Below are positions 22,015 through 31,632 of a stretch of 64,000 nt of DNA, one piece after another. The stretch's first letter is position 1. Every line of letters starts with the position of its first letter. Made by a program: the position numbers and the translations under genes. The notes beneath the pieces were generated by a model. That model was not told the DNA's origin, did no database searches, and worked only from the letters and a program-made list of their open reading frames with translations. The stretch lies in assembly GCA_018340375.1 (NCBI GenBank), contig JAFFJZ010000049.1:992001-1056000 (forward strand), given 5' to 3'. This DNA is from Gonatopus flavifemur (Eukaryota; Arthropoda; Insecta; Hymenoptera; Dryinidae).

Positions 22015-22632
22015 TTTTCCTCGCCCTACTACCGCATTCCAGTCGCCTATGATCATTAAATTTTCTTCCTTCACATATTCTATCACTTCTTCTATTTTTT
22101 CGTACGTTTTTTCGATATTCTCCTCTGAGTATGCAGATGTGGGCATGTATACTTGGACTATAACAGTGTCTACTGGTTTTGTTCTAACTCTGACCATCAT
22201 TACGCGTTCGCTATGTTGCAAATAATTTTCTATCCTATTCCCTACCGTTTTATGCAATATAATTCCCACACCTGCTTGACCATTCTTTGATCCTGTATGA
22301 ATGATTCTGTAATACTCAATCCAGAAATCCCCTCCCTGCGGCCATCTCATTCCACTAATTCCCATTACATCGATACCTAACCTCTTCATTCCTAATTTCA
22401 AATTTTCTAATTTTCCTGTTGGTCTCAGTGATCTAACATTCCACGCTCCGACTCGGAGAATGTTCTCCCTCTTTCCTATCCTCTTTGGTTCTCTATCTTG
22501 TTCGATGAGGCTCTCTCGAACAGCCTCCATCCGGAGATCCGAACGGGAGGTCACTTCACCTCCGGAATATTTCACCCGAGAGAACGCCATCATGTTGTTG
22601 TTGTTGCTTTTTTTCAATAAATCAAAATTCAA
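22015..22632 (-). pseudogene. RTE LINE endonuclease N-terminal part
   Basis: The minus-strand frame from 22632 encodes the start of the RTE ORF. It has a basic N-terminus, then VGAWNVRSL, LGIDVMGISGMRW (the catalytic Glu of the usual E-x-R-W block is replaced by Gly), GQAGVGIILH, VIVQVYMPTSA and IIGDWNAVVG. These are AP-endonuclease-type blocks of RTE LINEs. The frame is cut by the CR1/Jockey-type LINE after GRGK. The remainder lies at 17205-16503. The region 22633-22938 is the element's 5' leader. Confidence 0.85.
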
Positions 22633-22950
22633 AATTCTAGGTTCGGAGAGAAGATTTTATCTCCTCGGGAATATTGAAAGATGTTAAGGAAGGTAGTTTC
22701 CCCTTGCTTTTCCTCCGTTTTTGCCGATGTTCTTTGCGTTGGGATGATTTAGTTTCTCTCAGTTTGTATTCTCCCTCTCGAGTAGTTTATTTCACCCGAA
22801 AGAGAGACCGAAATCTGAGATACTTTTCCTCCCCATCATGTAAAAGAAGCAGATACCACCAAGGATAGATAAAAAGGATATCAAGGACAGGTATCAAGAA
22901 TATCCTCCTGGAAGACACGCAATCATCCCACGGGGAGGTTAATCCTGTAT

Positions 22951-23700
22951 GTATCATTGAATATTATTTCTTCTTCGCTTGTGTCTATGTATTTCTGTCT
23001 TTGTCTAACTGTGTGATTGTCCTTCCGTGTAGAATTCCTATCCCTTTCTGGCTCGGTTTCTACATCTGTTTCACAACCATCTATTCCGTCTAATGTGGAA
23101 TTTATATTTCCATGTGTTAGGATTCTTACTATAACTTCTGGTTCCATGTGTTCTTGTCTATGTATTCTATGTGCATTGTGTGATTCTGCTGCGCTCAATT
23201 CATTCTTATAGTCGGAATCTCTATGTAAAAAAATTTCTCACCATCCTACTGTCTCCGTCTCTGTTTGGTCGTTCTTGTTGTCTCTGTTTATTTCGTCTTT
23301 GTCTTCCCCGTAAATCCTACGTTTGGGTGGTCGAAGTGTTCTAGTGAGCGGTTCGTCTCATCGATGAACCCTGGGTCATTCTTTAGGAAGCCATCTTGTG
23401 TAACAGTTCGATCATATCCTACTTGTGGGGCATGTCTTTGTCTGTACTGTTCCGTTATCTGAGCTTCTTCTTGTTCTCTGTTCTCCTTGGCTTTCGTCAC
23501 GTGTGCGTCTGTAATCCATAAGTATATATGTTTCATTATGTCTGTTCCATCTACTCATTTTGCTTGGATTCGTTCCTGATTTCACTTCAATTCTTTTGAA
23601 ATCTTCTGTATGTTGATTTTGTACGTTATACGTTCTATATATTATGTTCCGGCAGCGGTACTCGATCTTGCGTCCGAGGTTTCTCTTTGTCATGTGCTTA
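22951..23700 (-). pseudogene. Gypsy gag N-terminal part
   Basis: Minus-strand frames 23693-23412, 23536-23288 and 23198-22923 are polar, Arg/Glu/Gln-rich pieces (for example EEAQITEQYRQRHAPQVGYD) in shifting frames. They lie directly upstream of the gag piece found on the other side of the RTE LINE. The target duplication at 5580-5591 and 22939-22950 joins the two. Assignment rests on this position and on composition rather than a domain, because gag N-termini are poorly conserved. I see no LTR or primer site upstream before a mariner fragment begins at about 23870. Confidence 0.55.
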
Positions 23701-23869
23701 GAGTATCGCTGTCATTGAATGTTCATTTTAATTTGTTTGGGTTCTTGGAAGTCCTTATTCGATCAATCTATAGGGTGTATTATATTTTCTCAACTGTCAA
23801 TGCTCGATTATCATTCAATACGTGCATTTACTAATCAAACTTTATATTAAACTCCATGAATTAAACTTC

Positions 23870-24010
23870 GAATTGCTCCCACATCCACCGTATTTGCCAG
23901 ATTTGGCTCTCAGCGACTACTGGCTGTTCACAGACCTAAAAAAATGCTCGCCGGTGAAGAATTTCGCTCGACCCTGGTGAAAATATACGCTCGTAAGAAA
24001 TGCATTCGAA
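23870..24010 (+). pseudogene. mariner-like transposase fragment
   Basis: The frame reads LLPHPPYLPDLALSDYWLF. This corresponds to the P-P-Y-S-P-D-L-A-P-S-D-Y block that holds the last catalytic Asp of mariner transposases. Stops follow within 60 codons. It is a different family from the mariner at 2123-3406, judged by the residues around the block. Confidence 0.7.
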
Positions 24011-24225
24011 GCTGAGAAGAAACGTGAAAAGGTTCCAATTTTCCCTCGCCAAAGCGTATAATAATTGCTTGTTGTAGAGTACTGAAGTTATACGTTATCA
24101 ATACGCTTTATAAACGTTCAATGCCGTTTTGGGAAGAGTACTGTTACGTTCCATGAAAGGTAACGCGAATCATTTCATACAGACTTTGAGTATCGGTTTT
24201 AAACTGTCAGGAATCATAGCATTTC

Positions 24226-24292
24226 ATGGCTGAATAGGTAAGACGCTGGATCGCAATGATGCAAATCATGGGTTCGAGTCTTGCCAAGTAGT
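24226..24292 (+). repeat. tRNA-like sequence with A-box and B-box
   Basis: TGGCTGAATAGGTAAGACGC resembles a Pol III A box and GGGTTCGAGTCTTG a B box, about 40 nt apart. I cannot fold a clean acceptor stem, so it is probably a tRNA-derived repeat or tRNA pseudogene rather than a working tRNA. Confidence 0.45.
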
Positions 24293-24675
24293 TAGAATCT
24301 TTATCCTCTTATATTGTTCATACTCTTCATGGAGCGTTGATTTTTATACGCTTTTTTTGTTCCAAACGTCGCTTCGAGTACTCTTCGAAACCGTTACATT
24401 TACTCTTTGTTCACTTTTCATTAACGTTTCTGTTACGCTCCACCATACTTTTCGTCTGCGCTTCATTTTAGTTTCCATTGTCACTAGGGGAATGAAGAGC
24501 CGAAACCGGGGCCTATTTCAAGGCAACAAATGAATCGTTCTACAAAAGTGGTATTGAGATGTCATGGCTTTGCTGGAACGATTGCGTTATTTTTGGAAGA
24601 GATTACGTTGATGAATAAAGCTGATTTTGAACAAGAAAAACCGTGTTTTCTTTGTTGGGCCTGGGACTTTTTCAG

Positions 24676-24941
24676 CCCATGTGTCAGATGAATACTATCA
24701 AACACCTGGAGTGATAATGCTCATCATATGGGAAACAAATAACCACTACCTGATGAGGAGTAACGTGAGACCCACAAGTAATGAATATGACGCCTCAATG
24801 TTTGATAGCACTTCTTCCGTGAATCAATTTCCCATCCTCAAACTTGGATCAGTCTCAGTGGGGAAATTCATTTCGATTCTAAACCCTTATATTGAGCACA
24901 TTTATACCTATTGTCGAAGAACCAATGCAAGAATTTTCTAA
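24676..24941 (+). other. Exon-like reading frame, family unknown
   Basis: A pyrimidine-rich tract and acceptor (TTTCTTTG... GGGACTTTTTCAG, AG at 24674-24675) precede a frame of 88 codons. It runs from HVSDEYYQTPGVIM to CRRTNARIF and a stop at 24941. The residue mix, with balanced charges, several aromatics and a single Cys, is more protein-like than its surroundings. I do not recognise a family. It could be the terminal exon of a host gene or a fragment carried by a transposon. No upstream exon is identified. Confidence 0.35.
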
Positions 24942-25199
24942 AAATATATATCATGAAATACAAAATGAGAAACTGCATTCCTAACAACTGCTAAACGACA
25001 GTGTATTGAGAATGTTTTATTCTTATCATTGCCTCAATGAGTATACAATTCATTTGATGAAACGAACTAATGAAATATAATGGTGAGTAGATTGGCATTG
25101 TCCTGGAATTTAGTTTCTCGAAAAGGCTTGTTGGTGGATAATATTACTGAAACGTATTTTTTGAGTTTGAATCGGTTACAGGAACGAAGCGAGACGAAA

Positions 25200-25400
25200 A
25201 TTCAGACTAAAAGAATCTGATGATTCATTTTTCTGAAACGATACAACATCTGATTGAGGAGGGGAGTAATAGCATCATTCTCCAGCAAAATTGTGGAATC
25301 GTTAATTTCTTCTGAGCCCGACTGCGTGGTAAATCCTTGATGTTGTAAAATTTACCCACTGAATTGGAAGCAGCTGATGATATGAATGCTGAAAATGATT
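25200..25400 (-). other. Exon-like fragment, family unknown
   Basis: On the minus strand one frame reads GFTTQSGSEEINDSTILLEN followed by DAITPLLNQMLYRFRK and ends at a TGA near 25205. A TTTTCAG acceptor lies upstream near 25392. A second frame through the same bases is also open for 61 codons. The first has the more natural composition, but a TAA lies between it and the acceptor. No family recognised. Confidence 0.3.
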
Positions 25401-25401
25401 T

Positions 25402-25828
25402 AAGATCCATTTTATTCTTTTTTGTTGATTACAGTTTAATTTTTAATTCTTTTGCGGAATGATCGAATGTTTTGTTCAATACAACACCATATTCATCCCA
25501 AGAAATTGGTGAACGATATATCACTTTCTGTATAAAAAGCCACATCTCAATGAAGGATTTTTGATATCAGCAGCTAGATGTGAGAATGATTTTGAATGTT
25601 GAATCCAATGCTTCTAAGACTGATTTGAATTCGGATCGAATTTGGTCTACTATCACGTGCAAACCTGCGGGTGCAGATTGAGATTCAACGAATACCATGA
25701 AAGAGTGGAGATTTCCAACTGTAGAGAGAAGATATGAACGCTTTCTATTTATTCCTCAATCGAAATCTGCTAAATCCTGTGAATCGGAATGAAATATCTC
25801 AGGTAATGTTTTGTCAAGTATAATAGGA
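25402..25828. other. No feature recognised
   Basis: AT-rich filler. No frame or inverted repeat found before the outer foldback arm begins. Confidence 0.4.
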
Positions 25829-27988
25829 CACAATAAAAATTAACGTCAAATCCCAAAAACCATCCAAACGTTTTACAATAACACTTGAAAAAAAATCCTT
25901 GAAGAAAATACTTCACTCTTTCCGGAAGATTACTTGATATAACAAATATACCATGAAAAAAAGGGATGTGAAAGGCAACCCTGTTCCGGAATTCGCATCA
26001 ACCAGTACCGCTTGGCGTGGCCGATGGTAGAAGTTTTTAGCCTTTATTATACAGGGTGGTCCATTTGAAGTGATATAGCCAAATATCTCGGAAACTAGTG
26101 GAGATGGAGAAAAATGTTCCAGGTAGAAAGATTAGGGTTCCGAAGGGGAAGTATGATACTGACCTTGAAACATCCCTCAGAGGTCATTTTGAAGGTCATT
26201 TTGGGGTCAAGATTGTTTTTTTCAAGAGAGACCCCCATTCTCTTATCATGGCATGGGAAAGCTAGTTTCAAACCCTTTACGAAACACTGGTCATGGATCC
26301 CTTCTCGCCAATTGAGGTGCAAAGTATGGATCGTCGAAGTTACCAGTGAACTACTCTTAGCGCTACCTAGGAACAACGACGTGGACGTGGTGGTTCTCTG
26401 TTCCCTCCGGAGTGCTTGATTATCGTGAGTCCCCTTGTCTCTCACATGAGGGGTGCTTGATGCTGTTACAATAATTGCTCGAAGTTACCCCCTTCTGCCT
26501 GGATACATAATCCTGGTATGTTGGCACAAACAGTGCGGATGCGATCGATCATGTCCTCCCTCATTCACAAAAAAACTTCCAAATTTTTTTGGTAAATCCA
26601 AAAAGAAATTTTTCACAGTGTAACTTTCTTTGGTGAATTCTCTGGAAGCCCGAAGGATTTTTGTATCCGTTCGAAAGTGCATCCTAATCGACGTTATGTG
26701 GTATGGTCAATACTTCCAATGTTTCCAGCAACCTTACAACAATTTTTGAGAGTCGATACTCATTTATGACCCTCATTGAATCAGATGGAATAATTTATTC
26801 GATTGGGAACGCAATAATCTTGATGAATCGTACACATTACTACCACCCATAATGAGCAGAGACTCAGTGTTCCCGTTTGTTTATGTTTAATTCTTTTTTT
26901 CCAATGAAATTAACCCTTATCTGCATTGAAATCAGTCCCGATCTTCGGAGAAAAGCGATGAACAAGAATACATAAACAAACAGAAACATCAAATTCCTGT
27001 TTATTATGGTTGGTTATGTGAATGATTACGGAAATACGTGATCATTTAAACACTGGTTCTGAACTGAGACCATCACAATCGTTTTTCTCCTTTGCATATT
27101 CAATCATGTACATTTATCAATTTATTCCATTCGATTCAATCGAAGGAATGAATCACTATCCACCCTCTGAAATGATTGCTTGTGCTTGGCTCATGTCACA
27201 ATAATTACAACGAAGCCGCAAGAGTTTACCGGGATCGGCATCCCGATCGCCGCATCGCACACCCTACGACCATCCGTCGACTCGAATTGGAGGCTCGACG
27301 AGGAGTACTGCAGCGAGATCCAAGACATCACCGGTGCGATGAGAATGATATTCGTGCACTCACCATATTGGAACTTATCCACTTGGACCCTCATGTTAGT
27401 AGCAGATCGTTGGCACGGATGACTGGTATACCCCGGAATACTGTTTTGAGAATCTTGAAGCATGTCAAATATCGACCATAGCACATTAGTTTAACTCAAG
27501 CTCTCACTCCAAACGACATGAGACTTCAAATTGGATTCTGCAACTGGGCACGAGCAAGGCTGGTCGACGATCCTCAATTCTTCGACCATGTAATGTTCTC
27601 CGACGGAGCATCTTTCCAGAGCACTGGGCATTTGAATAGACGCAACTCTGATTACTGGTCGGATGTTGATCCGCATTGGTATCGAGCAATCGACAACCAA
27701 CATCGTTGGAGCGTAAATGTGTCGTGCATGATCGTCGGTGGTTATTCAGTCGGTCCACATTTCTTCGACGGCACTTTGGACGGTCCCATGTTTTTGGAAT
27801 TTCTGGCGGATCATTCACCAGGCTTGCTCGAGAATCTGGATTTACAAATAAGGCAGAGGATGTGGGTCCAACTAGATGGAGCGCCACCGCATTAGGCATT
27901 GATCGTGAGAGAATACCTTGATCATCATTTCCCAGGAAGGGGGATTGGACGACGTGGCCTCCACACTCACCCGACTTGACATATCCCG

Positions 27989-30653
27989 CCCTGGTAGAAA
28001 TATCATAAGTTTTTCCCCACAACTCGTGAGGCACTAGTGAGGGAGAACTAGTTAAGTAAAACTCGTGAATTACTCGTCAGTAAGTGATAAGTTTAACTGA
28101 ACCAACTATTTGGGTTATAATTAGGCGGAACTTATGAGAATTTCATAAGATTTTCCACGTTATGCATACAGAAAAACACTTAACAAACGTTCAACCATCA
28201 CCAGCGAAATGAATGTCCATGATTTCATATAACTTATCACAATTTTCATAAGGTTGATTTATTAACTATTCAGCATCATTTTTCTTTTCTACACAACACA
28301 TCATCATACACATCATTTGAGTATTATTCAAAGAGCATGAACTGAATGAATATGTGTTTCGTCATAATCAAATATAAGTTTCGACCAAGTACTCTTCTTT
28401 CGTCATTTCTTGATTAATATAGATGAAAAATCTGTTATTGAGTGCAAAATGAATTATTGAATCAGTCATCACTGTTGTAATATGTAAAAAATCGTAATTT
28501 GCTGATGTGGTGAAAATGAATTCTATTCAAATACACGACAATATCAACAACAATATCAATATCAATCAATATCAATATTGATTTACATCAATATTTCTCG
28601 GGAAAAAAAACTCACATTAAATTTCTCAAAACTCACATTTCTCAAAAAACTCACATCAATTTTGTAATAATATGAGTCACGAAAAACTCATTTAATCAAA
28701 AATATTTCAAGCGAATGTTTGAAATGAATTTCAAACAGCTTGAATTATTTACTTGGAGCGCGTTGGATGATTTTACTCATTACTTAATTTAAAGAGTATT
28801 CTTGAAGTTGAAATTTTCAAATTTGAGAAAACAGCCTTATGTTCTGAGTTGAATTTGTTGTTGGGGTGATGATAAACTTGTAGGAAGAGTTTGAAAGTTG
28901 GGTGGAATCTATATTGATCAGGAAAGTCCAAATCGTGAGGCAAAAGTTAGAAAATCTGTCAACTTAGCTCACCGCACATGCGTATTCTATCAGCTTTTCT
29001 TCACTAAACGAAATCTAGGCAGGAGAAATGTATCAAAATTCAGTAAAATCAAGTTGGTACAGAGTGAGAGAGGACAGATATATTCATTGAATTTCATTGG
29101 TTATTATAAAAATGTTGATAAATGAGGAAAGGCTATAGAAGCTCCAATGTGTCGTCTTTTAATATTTTTGTTCCAATAATGGTGCATCATGTTCCTACAA
29201 ATAAATGTTATTATATTTATGAAACAGGTTCAATACACATGTTTCCTCGACCTACTAATGGAAAGATACAAGTATGCACACAATATAAACGCATTGAAAC
29301 AAAAATATCGAGAGACGATGAATTGAGTCATACATAGCCTTTACGTATTTATCAACATTTTTATAATAACCAATAAAATTCAATGAATATATCTGTCCTC
29401 TCTTACTCTGGACCAACTTGATTTGACTGAATTTTGATACATTTCTCCTTCCTAGATTTCGTTTAGTGAAGAAAAGCTAATAGAATACCCATGTGCCGTA
29501 AGCTGAGTTGACAGATTTTCTAACTTTTTCCACACGATTTGGACTTTCCTGATCAATATAGATTCCACCCAACTTTCAAACTCTTCCTACAAGTTTGTCA
29601 TCACCCTAACAACGAATTCAACTCAGAAAATAATTCTTTTTCCTCAAATTTGAAAATTTCAACGTGAAGAGTACTCTTCAATTTGAAAAGTAAAACCATC
29701 CGTCGAGCTGCAAGTGAATAATCCAAGTTTTTTGCAATTCATTTTGAACATTCTTCCGACATATTTTGGATCAAATGAGTTCTTCATGACTCATATTTAT
29801 TACAAAACTAATATGATCTCTGAGTTTTTGCCTAGAAGTATTGATGTAAGTATTTGAAGAAAATTCATTCTCACTGCATCAACAAATTATGATTTTTTGA
29901 CATGTTACAACAGCTATGACATTTACTGATTCATTTTGCACTCACTAACAGATTTTTTGATACACATTCAAGAAATAACCACCACACATTTCACAAAAAT
30001 AATTCATCCATTTTTTGATCACATAAATTCTAACCTCACATCTGTCAACCGAACTGCAATTTTCACACAGGCTCATAGATTATGATATTCAACCGACGGA
30101 TGATTGAATCGGATAGACACGTCACTTTAATTGATCTTCTCTAACGCATCGCGTAGGTACCGGTTTAGCTTAGGTCGTTAGGGCGTTAGGATAGTAGATC
30201 GCGCAACATTAGGTAGGAATTGGTGTAGGTAGGTTCGATTCTCTCCGAGGTTTTCAATATTCTCTCCATCGCATTGAACACGAGGTGATCGTTGGTGGTA
30301 ATTCACAAGTGTCCCCTCTGAAACATGATTTTTGCTCGAAATTCAATTTTTTATTTTCAAAAACATTTTGGGCCAAAGCATGCATATTTTACTGAATAAT
30401 CATCGTTGATGTATTATTATAACTTCACAACTTTTTTGGCATATAATTGCTGTCATGAGTGTGGCGCTAGTTTCTTACAAGTTCCTGGTCAGTTACTACT
30501 GAGTGCCTCGCTAGTTTTGATGGCTAGAATTTAGTGAAGTGAAGTGTTACATTCTAGTAAGTTACTCGTAAGTTTTCCTTATGAGTGACTCACAAGTAAG
30601 ATAGGTAAACTTATAAGTAACTCTCGATGTACTAGAGAAAATTTCTACCAGGG
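27989..30653. mobile_element. 2665-bp giant foldback element with CCCTGGTAGAAAT termini
   Basis: Ends CCCTGGTAGAAAT (27989) and ATTTCTACCAGGG (30653) are flanked by CG on both sides (27987-27988 and 30654-30655). Removing the element plus one CG leaves an uninterrupted transposase codon path. The two halves are complementary along most of their length. For example, 28861-29132 pairs closely with 29339-29610, and the 28430-28540 block with 29850-29960. Subterminal zones carry repeated ACTCGTGA/ACTTATGAG-like motifs. The loop is only about 200 nt. Confidence 0.85.
29122..29337 (+). other. 71-codon ORF filling the loop of the foldback
   Basis: The frame starts at ATG 29122 and ends TAG 29335-29337. 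It coincides almost exactly with the non-palindromic loop. The product contains PTNKCYYIYETGSIHMFPRP, KIQVCTQYKRIE and a polar C-terminus. No family recognised. Because the arms are complementary and the loop is not, the loop may be a captured host segment or the last remnant of the element's own gene. It could also be a chance frame; 216 nt without a stop in AT-rich DNA is unusual but not decisive. Confidence 0.3.
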
Positions 30654-31632
30654 CGACTTTTTCTTGTGGAGATTTCTGAAAGACGAAGGATTCAAGGCCC
30701 AACCAACCACGAGGGAGGACATGATCGATCGCATCCGCACTGCTGGTGCCAACATACCACGATCAGTGTTCTTGAAGATGGTCACAAATTTCCGGCGGAG
30801 ACTGGGATTATGTATCCAAGCAGAGGGGGATAACTTCGAGGAATTATTGTAACAACATCAAGCACCCCTCATGTGAGGGGCAAGGGGACTCACAATAATC
30901 AAGCACCGCACATGTGAGAGGTAAGGGAACTCACAATAATCGAGCACCCCGGAGGGAACAGAGAACTACCACGTTCACGTCGTTGTTTCTGGCTAGCGCT
31001 AAGTGTAGTTCATCAATCACTTCGACGGTCCATACCTCGCATCCCAATGGGCGGAGAGGGGTCCATGACCAGTGTTTCGTAAAGGGTTTGAAACTAGCTT
31101 TCCCATGCCATGATAAGAGAATGGGGGTCTCTCTTGAAAAAAACCATCTTGACCCCTAAATGACCTCAAAAATGACCTCTGAGGGAGTTTTCAGGGTCAG
31201 GATCATACTACCCCCTTGAAACCCAACATTTTTCACCTGGAACATTTTTCTCCATCTCCACTAGTTTCCAAGATATTTGACCATATCACTTCAAATGGAC
31301 CACTCTGTATACAAATGAATTTCTATAGAACATTAAACAAGGAATTTAGATGACATAATTTCATAAAATCTTCTTCGGCCCTGCCAAGTGTTACTGGTTG
31401 ATGCGAATTCCGGAACAGGGTTGCCTTTCACATCTTTTTTTTGGATAGTATATTTGTTATATCAAGTAGTCTTCCGGAAAGAGTGAAGTATTTTTTTCAA
31501 GTGTTATTGTAAAACGTTTGTATGGTTTTTGAGATTTGACGTTATTTTTTATTGTGTTGGAGTGCTTAGGGGTTTTTGTGAGACATTTGTATGTTTTGTG
31601 GAATTCCACTTTTTTTCACTTTTTGGTATCTA

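Larger units (their letters stand above)
5592..22938 (-). mobile_element. RTE-type LINE, 17.3 kb including nested insertions
   Basis: Boundaries are set by a 12-bp target-site duplication TTAATCCTGTAT (5580-5591 and 22939-22950) within the Gypsy gag. The 5' end is at 22938 and the 3' end at 5592. Endonuclease coding occurs at 22632-22006 and continues at 17205-16503; reverse transcriptase coding occurs at 7298-5614. Removing the nested elements (7306-16497, 16736-16862, about 17206-22014) leaves roughly 3.2 kb, normal for an RTE element. Confidence 0.85.
27176..30851 (+). pseudogene. DD41D transposase of copy A, broken by stops and an insertion
   Basis: The 5' part (27176-27988) has a helix-turn-helix region (HPTTIRRLELEARRG; HLDPHVSSRSLARMTGIPRN). 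It then has DHVMFSDGASF with the first catalytic Asp, where the usual Glu after it is Gly, and MWVQLDGAPPH with the second Asp. Stops occur at 27479-27481 (after KYRP) and 27893-27895 (after APPH), and a base loss shifts the frame at about 27957. After the foldback insertion the frame resumes with DFFLWRFLKDEGF (third catalytic Asp) and runs to EELL and a stop at 30849-30851. The insertion falls exactly between the Pro and Asp codons of the catalytic motif. Confidence 0.87.
26050..31309 (+). mobile_element. DD41D Tc1/mariner-like transposon, copy A
   Basis: Termini TACAGGGTGGTCCATTTGAA and TTCAAATGGACCACTCTGTA are flanked by TA (26048-26049 and 31310-31311). The terminal repeats are very long, about 450 bp. 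They share blocks such as GAAACTAGCTTTCCCATGCC and GAGAATGGGGGTCTCTCTTG in opposite orientation. A 2665-bp foldback (27989-30653) is inserted in the transposase gene. Without it the element is about 2.6 kb. A 59-bp direct duplication (TCAAGCACC...CTCACAATAA) lies near 30850-30950. Confidence 0.88.
25829..31562. repeat. Outer inverted repeat enclosing a DD41D transposon
   Basis: The arm at 25829-26030 (ACACAATAAAAATTAACGTC through ACCCTGTTCCGGAATTCGCA to GGCCGATGG) is matched in reverse complement by 31370-31562. Blocks such as CTCTTTCCGGAAGA and GTGAAAGGCAACCCTGTTCC are shared. The intervening DNA is the DD41D transposon 26050-31309. The original foldback was therefore about 0.45 kb, and the transposon entered its loop. 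Confidence 0.8.
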
